Shown here in pieces: positions 1 through 9,230 of a stretch of DNA of 64,000 nt. Position numbers and translations under genes: made by a program. Origin of the DNA: Paulinella micropora (lineage: Eukaryota > Cercozoa > Imbricatea > Euglyphida); assembly GCA_009731375.1 (NCBI GenBank), contig BJOX01000180.1:286806-350805 (forward strand), in the 5' to 3' direction. Position 1 is the first letter of the stretch. Every line of letters starts with the position of its first letter. Below the pieces are notes generated by a model. It saw only the letters and a program-made list of their open reading frames with translations, did no database searches and was not told the DNA's origin.

Positions 1-1669
1 TATGCCGGAAGGGGTAGGTGTCGGGGAGGCCCACCAAGTCCACGCCCCTGGCCTGCACCAAGTCTAGGCGCTCGATAAAGCACAGGGAGAAGCAGCCACT
101 CACGCGCACCTGGCGCAGGTGGCGCAGGCTAGCCAAGCCCTTGAGGACGGCCAGCCCCCCCAAGCCGGACAGGTCTAGCGAGGCCAGAGCGGCCAGCGGT
201 GCTAGCGCGGCCAGTGACAGGGTGACCTGGGTGGTCTGCAGGCGCAGCGCCCGCAGGTTCGGCAGGCACAGGAGCGCGGCCAGGGGCGCGTAAACCAGCC
301 CCCGCAGCTCGAGCTCCCGTAGCTCGGGCAGCAGCCCGAGCCCGGAGGGCTCGATCGAGCCCAGCGCCGGCAGCAGCGACAGCACGCGCAGCCCGCGGCA
401 GGCCGCCAGCGGCCGCAGGTCGGGGGCGTGGGTGAGCGGGCAGTCGCGGGACGCACAGCCGGCGGCCGGGTAGCGGAGCCGCAGCGTGTGCAGGTGCGGC
501 ACGCCGGCCAAGAAGTCCAGGCTGTGGCCCGGCGGTTCGAGGTCGCCTAGGTCCACGTTGCGCAGCTCCGGCAGGCGCGGCCAGGGCGTCCGGCCCAGGG
601 GGTCGGCGGCCTGCGGCGCCAGGCGCACGTGCAGGACCTCGAGGCCCGGCGCACAGTGTGGGAGCCGCAGGCTCTGCAGGGAGGGGCAGTCCAGGACCCG
701 CAGCACCCGCAGCCGGGGCAGGCCGGGCTCACCAACGTCTAACGTGGCTACGGCGGGACAGTTCTCGACGTGCAGGTATTCCAGCTGCGGCAGGGTGGAC
801 AGCAGCGAGCCGAGGTCGGGGGTCCACAGGCCGCGCAGCACCAGCCGGCGGAGCCGGGGGTGGCCGGCTAGGAAGCCCAGGCCCCGCAGGCTAGAGCAAG
901 AGGCCAGCTCGAGCTCTTCTAGGTCGGGCCAGCGCGCCAGCGCCTCCGCCTGGGACAGCAAGGGGCAGTGGCGGAGGCTGAGCGTCCTGAGCCGGGCGGC
1001 CGACCGCTGCAGCGACCCTAGGCTGAACGCCGGTCTGATGTGCGAGAGCCTGACACAGCGGAGCTCGGGCAGCAGGGCCAGGCTGCTGATATCTTGCAAG
1101 GAGGAGCAGTGCTCCAGCTGCAGCTCGGCCAGGCGGGGTGCCAGCACGTGCAGCCCGTGCAGCGAACGCAGCTGGGGGGCCCGGCCCAGGTACAGCCTGC
1201 GCAGGCGCGCCCCGCCCAGGCCGCCCGGCGGCAGCTCGCGCAGGTAGCACAGGGGTCCGCGGGGCCCCGCCGCCGGGGGGCCGCTCGCGTGCAGTGCGCT
1301 CAGCAACGCCAGCTCTCGCACATCCAGGGAGGGCAGCAGACCGCCCGCGCGTTCCCACTCGGCCACGCTGCCGATGAACAGGCGCCTGACACGGACTCCC
1401 AAGCTTTGTAGTAGCTGCTGTGTGCCCAGGGAGGGCGCGTGGCCTAGCACCAACGGCCGCGGCCACAGCGCGGGCTGGTCCCGCAGGCCCCAGAGGCCCC
1501 CGACACGTACGCGCAGCAAAGTGAAAAGGGTACAGGCCGGCAGAAAAGACAGGATCTCTTTCTGCAGCTCGACGGGCAGCGAGTCGCCGTCGTTTGCGAC
1601 CGCCGTCGTCGTCGCGGGGGTGGGCGGCCGGCCGGGCGGCTGGTCCGCGGGGCTGGGCAAGCTCTCCAT
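1..1669 (-). CDS. F-box/leucine-rich-repeat protein, 3' end beyond window
   Basis: The minus strand is open from the ATG at 1669 to the left edge, giving at least 556 residues with no stop. Residues 1-28 are a Pro/Thr-rich leader. Residues about 30-60 fit an F-box (LPVELQKEILSFLP, then a hydrophobic helix). From about residue 110 onward there are leucine-rich repeats of the LxxLxLxxC type (for example LRTLSLRHCPLL, LEELELASCSSL, LRVLRVLDCPSL). Proteins of this family are usually substrate receptors of SCF ubiquitin ligases, with the F-box binding SKP1 and the LRR binding the target; that role here is inference. GC content and third-position GC are very high and no intron is visible. The gene diverges from the gene starting at 2086 across a C/G homopolymer. 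Clean LRR periodicity over 1.6 kb makes the reading frame secure; the partner is unknown. Confidence 0.85.
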   Translation of the reverse strand, partial: MESLPSPADQPPGRPPTPATTTAVANDGDSLPVELQKEILSFLPACTLFTLLRVRVGGLWGLRDQPALWPRPLVLGHAPSLGTQQLLQSLGVRVRRLFIGSVAEWERAGGLLPSLDVRELALLSALHASGPPAAGPRGPLCYLRELPPGGLGGARLRRLYLGRAPQLRSLHGLHVLAPRLAELQLEHCSSLQDISSLALLPELRCVRLSHIRPAFSLGSLQRSAARLRTLSLRHCPLLSQAEALARWPDLEELELASCSSLRGLGFLAGHPRLRRLVLRGLWTPDLGSLLSTLPQLEYLHVENCPAVATLDVGEPGLPRLRVLRVLDCPSLQSLRLPHCAPGLEVLHVRLAPQAADPLGRTPWPRLPELRNVDLGDLEPPGHSLDFLAGVPHLHTLRLRYPAAGCASRDCPLTHAPDLRPLAACRGLRVLSLLPALGSIEPSGLGLLPELRELELRGLVYAPLAALLCLPNLRALRLQTTQVTLSLAALAPLAALASLDLSGLGGLAVLKGLASLRHLRQVRVSGCFSLCFIERLDLVQARGVDLVGLPDTYPFRH

Positions 1670-1959
1670 AGCGCAGGGGACAGGAAACGGCTCGGAATGG
1701 GGGAGGACCCGAGCTTCTTCTTCTCAGTCAGTCAGTTTCAGCCACGTCGTCCGCCCCCCTTCCCTCCCCTGGGGAGGGGGCAGCCCGCGCTCCACCCCCC
1801 TCGCCCCCTCCCCCCTCTGCGTGCTCCGGCCACGGCGTGCCCGCGGCCAGCCCCCCGCCGCCCGGGGGTGCGGGCACACCGTGCGCGCGCCGCACCCCGC
1901 CAGGCCCGTCTGCGGCCGCCCCCTTCCCGCCCCCCCCCCCCCCCCCCCCCCCCCCCGGC

Positions 1960-2025
<66 letters not shown>

Positions 2026-2085
2026 CGCAACCGCCTGGTGTGTGCTGGTGGCAGGCACTAAGCAGCACCCGGGACAAGGCACAGG
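1670..2085. promoter_or_regulatory. shared upstream region of two divergent genes
   Basis: This GC-rich interval lies between the F-box/LRR start (1669, minus) and the start at 2086 (plus). It should hold both promoters. No TATA box is seen. It includes the long C/G homopolymer pair at 1930-2025. Confidence 0.4.
1930..2025. repeat. 27-C tract followed by 64-G tract
   Basis: Twenty-seven consecutive C (1930-1956), then GGCCC, then 64 consecutive G (1962-2025). The two tracts are complementary and can pair as a hairpin, or form G-quadruplex and i-motif structures. The exact length is unlikely to be reliable in the assembly. Confidence 0.9.
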
Positions 2086-2764
2086 ATGCAAGAGCCTGTC
2101 CAGCAAGAGCCTGTCCAGCAAGAGCCTGTCCAGCAAGAGACCACCAGTGGCTCGCCAGGCGCGACCGTGCCACCGCACTGCCAGCCCTGCGTGCGCGGCC
2201 GAAAACCGTATTTCTGCACCTGCCCAAGCTGGGCACAGCTGACGGAACACGACGAGCTCTTTGGCGAGAGCTACTGGGGGAGCTTCCGTGCCCGGCCCGG
2301 ACACGTTCCGCCTGTCTCGGTCATAGCCGCACGCAACTGGCTGGTGCGCGAGTACGGGCTGAGGCGCTTGGTGAAGCCCCCGCTGCCGCTAGCGTTCCGC
2401 GCGGGCTCGGACCACGAAGCGGACAAGGGCATGGATCACCTGGAGGTGTACCGCGGTGCTACGCATTACGTAGGCATCGTGAGTAACTACCTAGGAGAAG
2501 GCAAGCCGCCCGCAGGTTGGCAGCCCACCAGGCAGCTGTATTCGGAACATTGCGAGAGCTACCTGCGGGTCGTGCCAGTGCCGACCGCGAGAATTGGATT
2601 GGCCGGAGCTGGCGCCCCCGCACCACGTCTTTGACCGCACCAGAAGAATAGCAGCGCCCATCCAAGAGAGCGGAGCCTCTTCCGAGCCTGCCAAAGGGTT
2701 TCTGGCCTCGGAAGAAGGCTTCTCTGGTCTAGCCTACGTGGGAGACTGCGGGGAGCCCGGCTAG
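2086..2764 (+). CDS. unknown protein, frame change near 2580
   Basis: Not a family I recognise. The ATG at 2086 opens a frame that begins with three copies of a 15-bp repeat (pentapeptide QEPVQ), then a Cys/Trp-containing stretch with YFCTCPSWAQL and later ARNWLVREYGL and RQLYSEHCESYL. That frame stops at 2634 with a poor-looking tail. The +1 frame from about 2580 continues sensibly (CRPRELDWPELAPPHHVFDR, then FLASEEGFSGLAYV) to TAG at 2762-2764. The likely product is therefore about 225 residues with one indel, or a small intron, near 2570-2600. Soluble, no membrane segment. It is divergent from the F-box/LRR gene and convergent with the oxygenase gene at 3056. GC-rich codon use matches both neighbours. 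Confidence 0.55.
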
Positions 2765-2857
2765 GGGTGGGAGAGAGAGAGATCCTAGTATAAAAGGATT
2801 GCTAGTCACGTTTCTTTTTTCTGCCAGAATTAGGCCGTGGACCGGAGGGGTGCGAGC

Positions 2858-2925
<68 letters not shown>

Positions 2926-3055
2926 CGGAAAGGGGAAGAGAGGAGGAGCGCTCGGTTCCTGCCCTCGCGTCCGAGTCTATTCGAAAAAAGTTTTAATGAA
3001 GTAGAGAGAGCAAAATACTGGTGCTGCTTCCAGGGAGGTCCTGCGCTGCCGGGGG
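2765..3055. other. intergenic region between convergent genes, with (GA)30
   Basis: No gene. A (GA)n microsatellite fills 2861-2920. On the minus strand an ATTAAA-type poly(A) signal is present just beyond the stop of the oxygenase gene (plus-strand TTTTAAT near 2990). Confidence 0.6.
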
Positions 3056-4243
3056 CTACAGCCACCGGCCGTAGTCAGCCCTGACTTCGGCCGGAGTCAG
3101 CCCCGCCCAGGCTAGGGGCAGGAAAAAGCGAGAGCGCGGGTACGCTAGCACTTCCGTCCGGGCCCGGGCGGGCTCGATCCAGTGTGTGGTCAGGGCCCCC
3201 TTGTCTACCCACGCGCGCCGCTGCGCGGCCAGCCGTTCCTTTTCCGCCGCCGTAAAGTTCGCGGCCGGGACCACATGCACGTAGCCTACAACACGCAGCA
3301 GCGGAGAATTCACGAGCCACGGGTCCCGCGGCCGGGCCCCCCGGAGCGCCGGCGCGTTGCAATGGATCGCCGCTGAATGCCAAAGAACCAGGGCCCCCGC
3401 GGGCGCAGCTACGCGGTAGGCCTCGAGCCCCCGGCCCTGCAGCCACGTTCGCAGCGCCGGCAGCGGGCCGAGCGGCAGGTAGTTCTTCTTGGTGCCCGCG
3501 TAGCCAAAGCTGCGCAGCAGGTCCTCGTGCAGACCCAGCGTGTGCGAGCCCGGCACACACACGAGGCCACCCGTCGACGCATCGGCCGGCAGGAGATTGA
3601 CGAACGACTGCAAGTGATCCCTGAGGTAAGCCTCTCCGGTCTTGTCGGTGGGACCCAGGTCCACGTGGAACCATAAACCCTTAGTCACCATCTTTTCCGC
3701 CTCCTCCCTCGGCAGCTCGCCGCCAGTAGTTACGGAAAAGGCCCAGCGTGTCGAAGCTGACCAGCAAGTCCTCGGCGCCCAGAAACGCCACAAAAAAGCG
3801 CTCCAGCGCGTAGCGGCGGAGCTCCCACGCGAGGCGGCCCGTGTGTAGACCTGACCGGCCGTCCTTGACAATACCCACCGACGCGATGCCAGGCCAGTTC
3901 TTGTTGACAAAAGTCGTGATGTCGTCGGCTCTGATCCCCGTCCCGAGCTTCTGTAGGTCAGAGTAGGCCAGGTCCAGGAGAGACTGGATTTCCGCCGGCT
4001 GCAACAAGCCTCGCACCACCGCCAGCCCGTGCTGTTGCAGCGACCCCCGGATCCCCTGGAGGTCCCCGAGCTCGAAATTCTCGGTCCAGCACGGCAGGCT
4101 CTCCTGCCACGCCTCCCAGGCCCCCCTCTGCTCGGCAGTAGGTTGGGCTTTCTTGGCCTTGGGCTGTCGCGGACCGGCCGGGGGGGCTGTGTGGTCTTGC
4201 GTTTCTTGGGTGGCGGCTGTGCGGGCGCGTGTTCGCTAGACAT
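3056..4243 (-). CDS. PhyH-like Fe(II)/2-oxoglutarate dioxygenase, two frame breaks
   Basis: Member of the phytanoyl-CoA dioxygenase (PhyH) family, non-haem iron oxygenases that hydroxylate a substrate with 2-oxoglutarate and O2. Evidence: the iron-binding HxD in WFHVDLGPTDKTGE (about 3655-3673), followed by SFVNLLPADASTGGLVCVPG typical of the jelly-roll core, the distal histidine in IHCNAP (about 3350-3365) and a basic region before the stop at 3056-3058. The start is ATG at 4243 (MSSEHAPAQPPPKKRKTT), giving a basic N-terminus that could be a nuclear signal. The frame must switch twice: once inside a 7-G tract at 4180-4186, after which the sequence reads AEQRGAWEAWQESLPCWTEN and onward, and again near 3690-3740 to enter the catalytic half. 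Both are single-indel sized and one lies in a homopolymer, so sequencing error is as likely as decay. Substrate unknown. Confidence 0.75.
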   Translation of the reverse strand: MSSEHAPAQPPPKKRKTTQPPRPVRDSPRPRKPNLLPSRGGPGRRGRRACRAGPRISSSGTSRGSGGRCNSTGWRWCEACCSRRKSSLSWTWPTLTYRSSGRGSEPTTSRLLSTRTGLASRRWVLSRTAGQVYTRAASRGSSAATRWSAFLWRFWAPRTCWSASTRWAFSVTTGGELPREEAEKMVTKGLWFHVDLGPTDKTGEAYLRDHLQSFVNLLPADASTGGLVCVPGSHTLGLHEDLLRSFGYAGTKKNYLPLGPLPALRTWLQGRGLEAYRVAAPAGALVLWHSAAIHCNAPALRGARPRDPWLVNSPLLRVVGYVHVVPAANFTAAEKERLAAQRRAWVDKGALTTHWIEPARARTEVLAYPRSRFFLPLAWAGLTPAEVRADYGRWL

Positions 4244-4724
4244 CTGAGCGGGACACTGGGTCGAAGGCTGGAGTACGAATTCTGGGGGCTGCCGCTGGGG
4301 ACACGGGCCGAGCGGGGGGCGCGTGCGCGCGGGGCTGGCCGCGCGTGCCCTGGGACGCGCCCCGTCAGGGGGGGGCACGCGCCCAGAGGCCCCGCCACGC
4401 TCGCGAGCGGGGCGCGCGTGGGTGGGCAGGACGGGGCACGGGCGCGTGTGCGGGCGCGGGCTGCCAGGGACGGTGGCGCGTGCCGGGGGGGGGGGGCGCC
4501 CCNNNNNNNNNNGGGCGCCCCCGGCCCACACGGGGGGCCCCCCTGCCCCCTCGGCGCGCGCACGGGGCGGCGCGTGCCGGGCTAGGGTGCGCTCCACCCT
4601 CCGCGCGCGCCGGGGTGGGGGGCGCCCCCCCCCCGTTCGGTAGCCGTCTGGGCCCAGGGGGTGGCCAGGGGGGTGCACAAAGTCGGTTCTGGCCAACCTC
4701 GTACAGCGCCTAGCCGGCCTCCCC
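4244..4724. promoter_or_regulatory. divergent intergenic region with 10-N gap
   Basis: Very GC-rich spacer between the oxygenase start (4243, minus) and the start at 4725 (plus). A 10-base N gap at 4503-4512 is flanked by mirror-complementary sequence (G-run plus GCGCCCC on the left, GGGCGCCCC on the right), so the gap sits in a palindrome. No promoter motif recognised. Confidence 0.4.
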
Positions 4725-5330
4725 ATGTTGCCCCTTCACCAGCCTACTACCGCGGCCGCCGGCGCCAACGTCCCTGCCGACGCCGCGCCGCCCGCGCCCA
4801 CACCCCTCGAGCAGGGCTGGGAGAGCCTCTTGCAGGGTGTCCTGGAGGAGCGTTGGTCCCCGGCACAGGCGCACAAGCTCCAGTACTACCTGCACAGCGG
4901 CAGCCTCGAGACCGGTGGTCTGCAGGTGTGGAAGACCCTGGTCGCTACCTTGCTCCCACGGCGCGAAGAGGAGGCGCTGCTGTTTTGCTTGCGCGCAGCA
5001 CGTGCCAAGGTGCGAGACGCGATCGGTCTGCTGCGCGAGTGGAGCCAGGAAAAGCTGGCCGAGTGGGACGGCGCCGTGGCGCTGGGTACGGAGCTGGGGC
5101 TGGCGGTGGTCCAGGGCCCGTGCAACCCGGCCGTGTGCCAGCAAGTGAAACGCTTCATCGACGGGGCACCGGCGTCCGAGCTCGGGAGAATGGCCTGCGC
5201 ACAGGCGGCGCCCGAAGTTTTCCTCGAACTGCTCCAGGGCCCCGACACCGAGCTGGCCGCCTCGGGCGGCCGGCTGCTGGCGCGCGTGAGGCTCAACAGC
5301 CTGTCGCCCATGGCGTTCGCCCTGTCATAG
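4725..5330 (+). CDS. unknown alpha-helical protein, probably 3'-truncated
   Basis: A 201-residue frame starting MLPLHQPTTAAAGANV. An Ala/Pro-rich leader is followed by helix-rich sequence (WSPAQAHKLQYYL, LLREWSQEKLAEWDGA, KRFIDGAPASELGRM). No known domain and no membrane segment. GC-rich coding matches the three genes to its left. The stop codon (5328-5330) lies at or just past the point where composition falls and retroelement protease sequence begins (GAC ACT GG at 5333), so the last codons and the stop may be donated by the inserted element. The native C-terminus may therefore be missing. The gene diverges from the PhyH-like gene. Confidence 0.6.
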   Translation: MLPLHQPTTAAAGANVPADAAPPAPTPLEQGWESLLQGVLEERWSPAQAHKLQYYLHSGSLETGGLQVWKTLVATLLPRREEEALLFCLRAARAKVRDAIGLLREWSQEKLAEWDGAVALGTELGLAVVQGPCNPAVCQQVKRFIDGAPASELGRMACAQAAPEVFLELLQGPDTELAASGGRLLARVRLNSLSPMAFALS

Positions 5331-6382
5331 TTGACACTGGATGTAATACCTTGGGGCTGATCCACCCACGCTTGTCTAAGAATCCAAGATGGGCCTAACT
5401 GAAATGGATTTGCCTATCCTGACAGCCCGCACGGCTCAAGGGATCATAACCATGGTTAGACGCATACGTCTCTACATCCAAGTCCTCCCCACAAGAGGCT
5501 GGGATGAGATTTACCTTTACACCTCTCAGCATATTCCCCCGGGAGCGGATATTTTGTTTGGTACTGCCCTTATCATGCAGACCAACATATCCACGGATGC
5601 CCTTTTCACCCGTATGGCGGCTGGCCAACAGTGGCCGACCGTGCCGACACGGGCGGAGAACGAACAAATCCTCTTGGATGAGTTTGAGATCCTGACCCCG
5701 CCCCGACAGCCCAGCGAGACTGTCAATGCTAAGAGATGGTCCTTGCCAACAGGTGGTCACGCTAATGGACCCCCTCGGATGATAACGAGGAGAAAGCCCA
5801 AAAGCAAGACCTTAAGGAATGTCCCTTTAGTCTCCTCCCTTTGGTGGCAATCACCACTGACGGGAGTGATGATGAGGAGGAACAGGAAGAGAAAGAAGAA
5901 AGCGAAGAGAAGACAGACGAGACAGAGGAGAAGCAGGAGGACAGTACCGACCGTACATCCCCCACACCGCGACAGACACGATCTCGGACCACAGCGGCCC
6001 AACTGGACCGTACACCGGTCTCGGCTTTTCCGATCACGGGTCTTCCCCCCATACGCGAGGAGGAGGACGTGATTCCTCAGGGACCACCGTCACCTAGTGA
6101 GACGGCGACGCCAGACCAGGCTGATCTTGAAGGAGCCACCGCTTCAAGCTCAAGCTCGAGTTCTTCGAGCTCGGGGCAAGATCACCGGGCCACGCAAGCC
6201 TCACAAGAGATTCCCGGAGGACCATCACCCACTCCCTCCACCGCGTCTCCTAGCGAGTGGGCACGCAGGCCCGGATCGGCCGATACGCCTAGCCGGTTAG
6301 GACCCAGGGAGTCCTCCATAGAACCACTTTCACACCGACAACTCCCACTTACTCGCCCGCTTTGTCGAATGTCACGTCACCG
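5315..6382 (+). pseudogene. retropepsin and acidic spacer of a gypsy-like retroelement
   Basis: The sequence reads RPVIVDTGCNTLGLIHPRL, the active-site D-T-G of a retroviral-type aspartic protease (5333-5341), then after a frame change near 5380 DEIYLYTSQHIPPGADILFG, matching the C-terminal hydrophobic-hydrophobic-Gly motif. An acidic stretch rich in Glu/Asp (5841-5960) and Ser-rich sequence follows, ending in repeated SNVTSP-type motifs that also occur just right of the CACTA insertion. No 5' LTR or gag is seen to the left, where GC-rich genes begin at once. Several frame changes and a stop show it is decayed. Confidence 0.6.
6380..6382. repeat. CCG target-site duplication, left copy
   Basis: CCG immediately precedes the left inverted end; the matching CCG lies at 10657-10659. 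Three-base duplications are typical of the CACTA (EnSpm/CMC) superfamily. Confidence 0.7.
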
Positions 6383-6395
6383 CACTATGGGGACA
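6383..6395 (+). repeat. CACTA left terminal inverted repeat
   Basis: CACTATGGGGACA, pairs perfectly with 10644-10656. Confidence 0.85.
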
Positions 6396-6399
6396 AATG

Positions 6400-6690
6400 T
6401 CATTTTATTTTCCCAAATTCCGACTACATCTCCCAAAGCTATGAAATATTATTCCAAAGTGGAAATTCTTTTTTGGGAAAACTTTTCCCGTTTCAGGAAA
6501 ATATATTACTAATTTGGGAAAATATTTCCTATTTTGGGAAATATTTTCCCCTTTGCAAATTGTCGAAAATATGTCGCACTTTGGGAAAATATTTCACACT
6601 TTGGAAATCACACTTTGGGAAAATATTGTCCAAAAATGGGAAATATTGTCCTGAAATGGGAATTATTTCCCAAACTGGAGACACAGTTGA
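6400..6690. repeat. left subterminal repeats of the CACTA element
   Basis: More than ten degenerate copies of a palindromic-looking unit (TTTTCCCAAA / TTTGGGAAAATATT) in alternating orientation. The same motif fills 9480-9890 and 10240-10640 at the other end. In CACTA elements such subterminal arrays bind element-encoded proteins. Confidence 0.7.
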
Positions 6691-6757
6691 AGACGTTTCC
6701 GGCCCGGATGTATTCAATAAGTACCAAGTCAATTATTAACAGATAAAACGACGTTTA

Positions 6758-7898
6758 TTATTCAAGACAACTAAAACTAATTTTCTTGTTGTAAAGTCGT
6801 GCTAAACGTACAGCCCTGTCCCAACTCTCTTTTGTCATCCTCATACCCCGATCGCGCTGTTTAACTCCGTCATCGAAGATTTCAGTGCCTAGCTGAAAGT
6901 CCCGATCCTGCACTTTTCCTGTGTAAGGAACTTTTTTCTCTCGAGCGTTAGTGAACATTAGACGGGGATTTCCATTGACACGATCATTTGCAGACTCAAA
7001 GCACGGAAAGAAGAGTGGGGGATTAGGGGGAAGAGAATTTGCCTTACTGTAATCATTTCCCCAGAAGTGTACCATGTGCCACATCCCTTCACCAAATTTC
7101 ATATCGTGGTGTGTGATTATTTTAGGTTGCATTATGCTTAACCAGATGCGGCCTCAACCAGGCAGTGACGTTGAAAAGCATCATGCAGCGCTTACATTTG
7201 TAGTGGAAATTCTTCCGCAGCCTGTTTAGGCTGATTCTGTCGGTGAAAACCTTCGCGTTCGCCTCGAGCTCCGCCGAGCCGGGCGCCAGTCCAATGCTTC
7301 TGAATTCGAAGTACTTCTTTGATCTTGCAGTTTACGCTTGCATTTTTGTCTGGCCCCAGACTGCACATAAGCACCCAGCAAACGGTGTATTCCAACATAA
7401 CGTACGGAACAAAGACTTACCGGGTAGGTACGTATACCATAATTTTATATAAGTTTGGTGACTTTCGTACGCGTACGCGTGGAGGCTGCGGATCCTTCTC
7501 CTCGTCGTCCTCGATCGCGAGCTCCTCCTCGTCGTTCCTCCGGATCCTCTTCTTCCTGTGACGCAACCAAACGAGACTTATGCTTGCGAGGACGTCGAAC
7601 GTCGACTTGTTCCTAGTGTTCGTGCTGGCCCAGAAAACAATTGTTTGGCCGCAGACGCGTAAGGTTTGGATGCCTTAAGCTTCGTCGGGTCTGTTGCCTG
7701 CAGTGCACTCTTCTGCATCCTTCCCCCACGAGACATCTTAGCTGCAGCCTGGCGCTTTGTCGCCATGGTCGTCCCTCCCCTTCTCATTCCCTCCCTTTTG
7801 GACTCCCTTTTTGACAGTTTGAAAACCGCGTGTCCCAAGAGAGACGTTAATTCCCAAATGGCCCACCGATTTACCAAAATATCCCGTGCGGTTGCCAA
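6758..7898 (-). pseudogene. spliced or frameshifted gene inside the CACTA element
   Basis: I do not recognise the family. Three minus-strand coding-like blocks occur in order. 7898-7578 starts MATARDILVNRWAIWELTSL and is basic. An acidic/basic stretch ends in NLYKIMVYVPTR, directly followed by a good 5' splice site (G|GTAAGT near 7423). 7360-7136 contains NRLRKNFHYKCKRCMMLFNV with a CxxC knuckle. 7132-6758 (124 residues) contains GEGMWHMVHFWGNDYSKANS and ends SFSCLE before a stop. Moving between blocks needs splicing or frame changes. It could be the second gene of the transposon (a DNA-binding accessory protein) or a captured host fragment. Confidence 0.4.
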
Positions 7899-7965
7899 AA
7901 TTTCTGCCTGGCCCTCCGGACCGCCATATCCAGTGCTTACCTCTCTTCTCCTTCTTCTTCGTTTT

Positions 7966-7967
<2 letters not shown>

Positions 7968-8005
<38 letters not shown>

Positions 8006-8640
8006 ACTCTCTCTCTCTCTCTCTCTCTCTCCCTCCCTCTCTCCCCNNNNNNNNNNNNNNNNNNNNNNNNNNNNNNNNNNNNNNNNNNNNNNNNNNNNNN
8101 NNNNNNNNNNNNNNNNNNNNNNNNNNNNNNNNNNNNNNNNNNNNNNNNNNNNNNNNNNNNNNNNNNNNNNNNNNNNNNNNNNNNNNNNNNNNNNNNNNNN
8201 NNNNNNNNNNNNNNNNNNNNNNNNNNNNNNNNNNNNNNNNNNNNNNNNNNNNNNNNNNNNNNNNNNNNNNNNNNNNNNNNNNNNNNNNNNNNNNNNNNNN
8301 NNNNNNNNNNNNNNNNNNNNNNNNNNNNNNNNNNNNNNNNNNNNNNNNNNNNNNNNNNNNNNNNNNNNNNNNNNNNNNNNNNNNNNNNNNNNNNNNNNNN
8401 NNNNNNNNNNNNNNNNNNNCCCCCTCTCTCTCTCTCCTCTCCTCTCTCTCTCCTCTTCCTCTTCTTCTTCTTCTTCTTCTTCTTCTTCTTCTTCTTCTTC
8501 TTCTTCTTCTTCTTCTTCTTCTTCTTCTTCTTCTTTTGCTGCTGCTGCTGCTGCTGCTGCTTCTGCTTTATTCTGCTTCTGCTTCTGCTTCTGCTTCTTC
8601 TCCTGCTTCTTCTTCTTCTTCTTCTTCTTCTTCATCATCG
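7968..8640. repeat. (CT)n, (CTT)n and (CTG)n tracts with 373-N gap
   Basis: Microsatellite block inside the CACTA element. (CT)n runs to 8046, Ns fill 8047-8419, then (CTT)n and (CTG)n follow to 8640. No gene. Confidence 0.9.
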
Positions 8641-8653
8641 CCATCATCAGATG

Positions 8654-8906
8654 GTTATTGTTTTAATTAAATTAGAGAACAGTTCCCCTACAATACCTCC
8701 GGATCCGGATGAATATCAGTACTGAAATTTGTACTAAAACATAGACTGGGAACTATTATCCTAATCTAAAAAATCTTCCCAGACTAGGAAATATTTCCCA
8801 TAACAACATTATTTTCCTAGATCAGGAAAATATGTCCTACTTAGGGAACATTTCCTATCTAGGAACCTGTTTCCCATTCTGGGAAAGTAAAAAACATTTC
8901 CCAAAT
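8654..8906 (+). repeat. internal direct repeat of the CACTA element, copy 1
   Basis: A segment of about 250 bp that recurs at 10139-10391 with few differences (shared TTAGAGAACAGTTCCCCTAC and CTATCTAGGAACCTGTTT). It shows an internal duplication of the right subterminal region. Confidence 0.8.
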
Positions 8907-8907
8907 C

Positions 8908-8973
8908 TTCTTCTTCTTCTTCTTCTTCTTCTTCTTCTTCTTCTTCTTCTTCTCCATCATCATCATCATCATC

Positions 8974-9004
<31 letters not shown>

Positions 9005-9111
9005 CTTCTTCTTCTCCTCCTCCTCCTCCTCCTCCTCCTCCTTTCTTCTTCTTCTTCTTCTTCTTCTTCTTCTTCTTCTTCTTCTTCTTCTTCTTCTTCT
9101 TCTTCTTCTTC

Positions 9112-9150
<39 letters not shown>

Positions 9151-9168
9151 ATTCTCTCTTCTCTCTCT

Positions 9169-9214
<46 letters not shown>

Positions 9215-9230
9215 TTTGTAAACTCTTCTT
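8908..9230. repeat. (TTC)n, (ATC)n, (CCT)n and (CT)n block
   Basis: Compound pyrimidine-rich microsatellite inside the CACTA element. No gene. Confidence 0.9.

Noticed and set aside
891-1466. 191-codon minus-strand frame inside the LRR gene
   Set aside because: A different frame from the LRR protein, Ala/Arg-rich, lacking repeat structure; a shadow of the real frame.
1374-2486. 370-codon plus-strand frame across the left promoter
   Set aside because: It runs through the poly-C/poly-G tract and opposes the well-supported LRR gene; composition is that of an antisense shadow.
2789-2796. TATAAAAG as a plus-strand promoter
   Set aside because: No plus-strand gene follows; the next gene lies on the minus strand and ends here.
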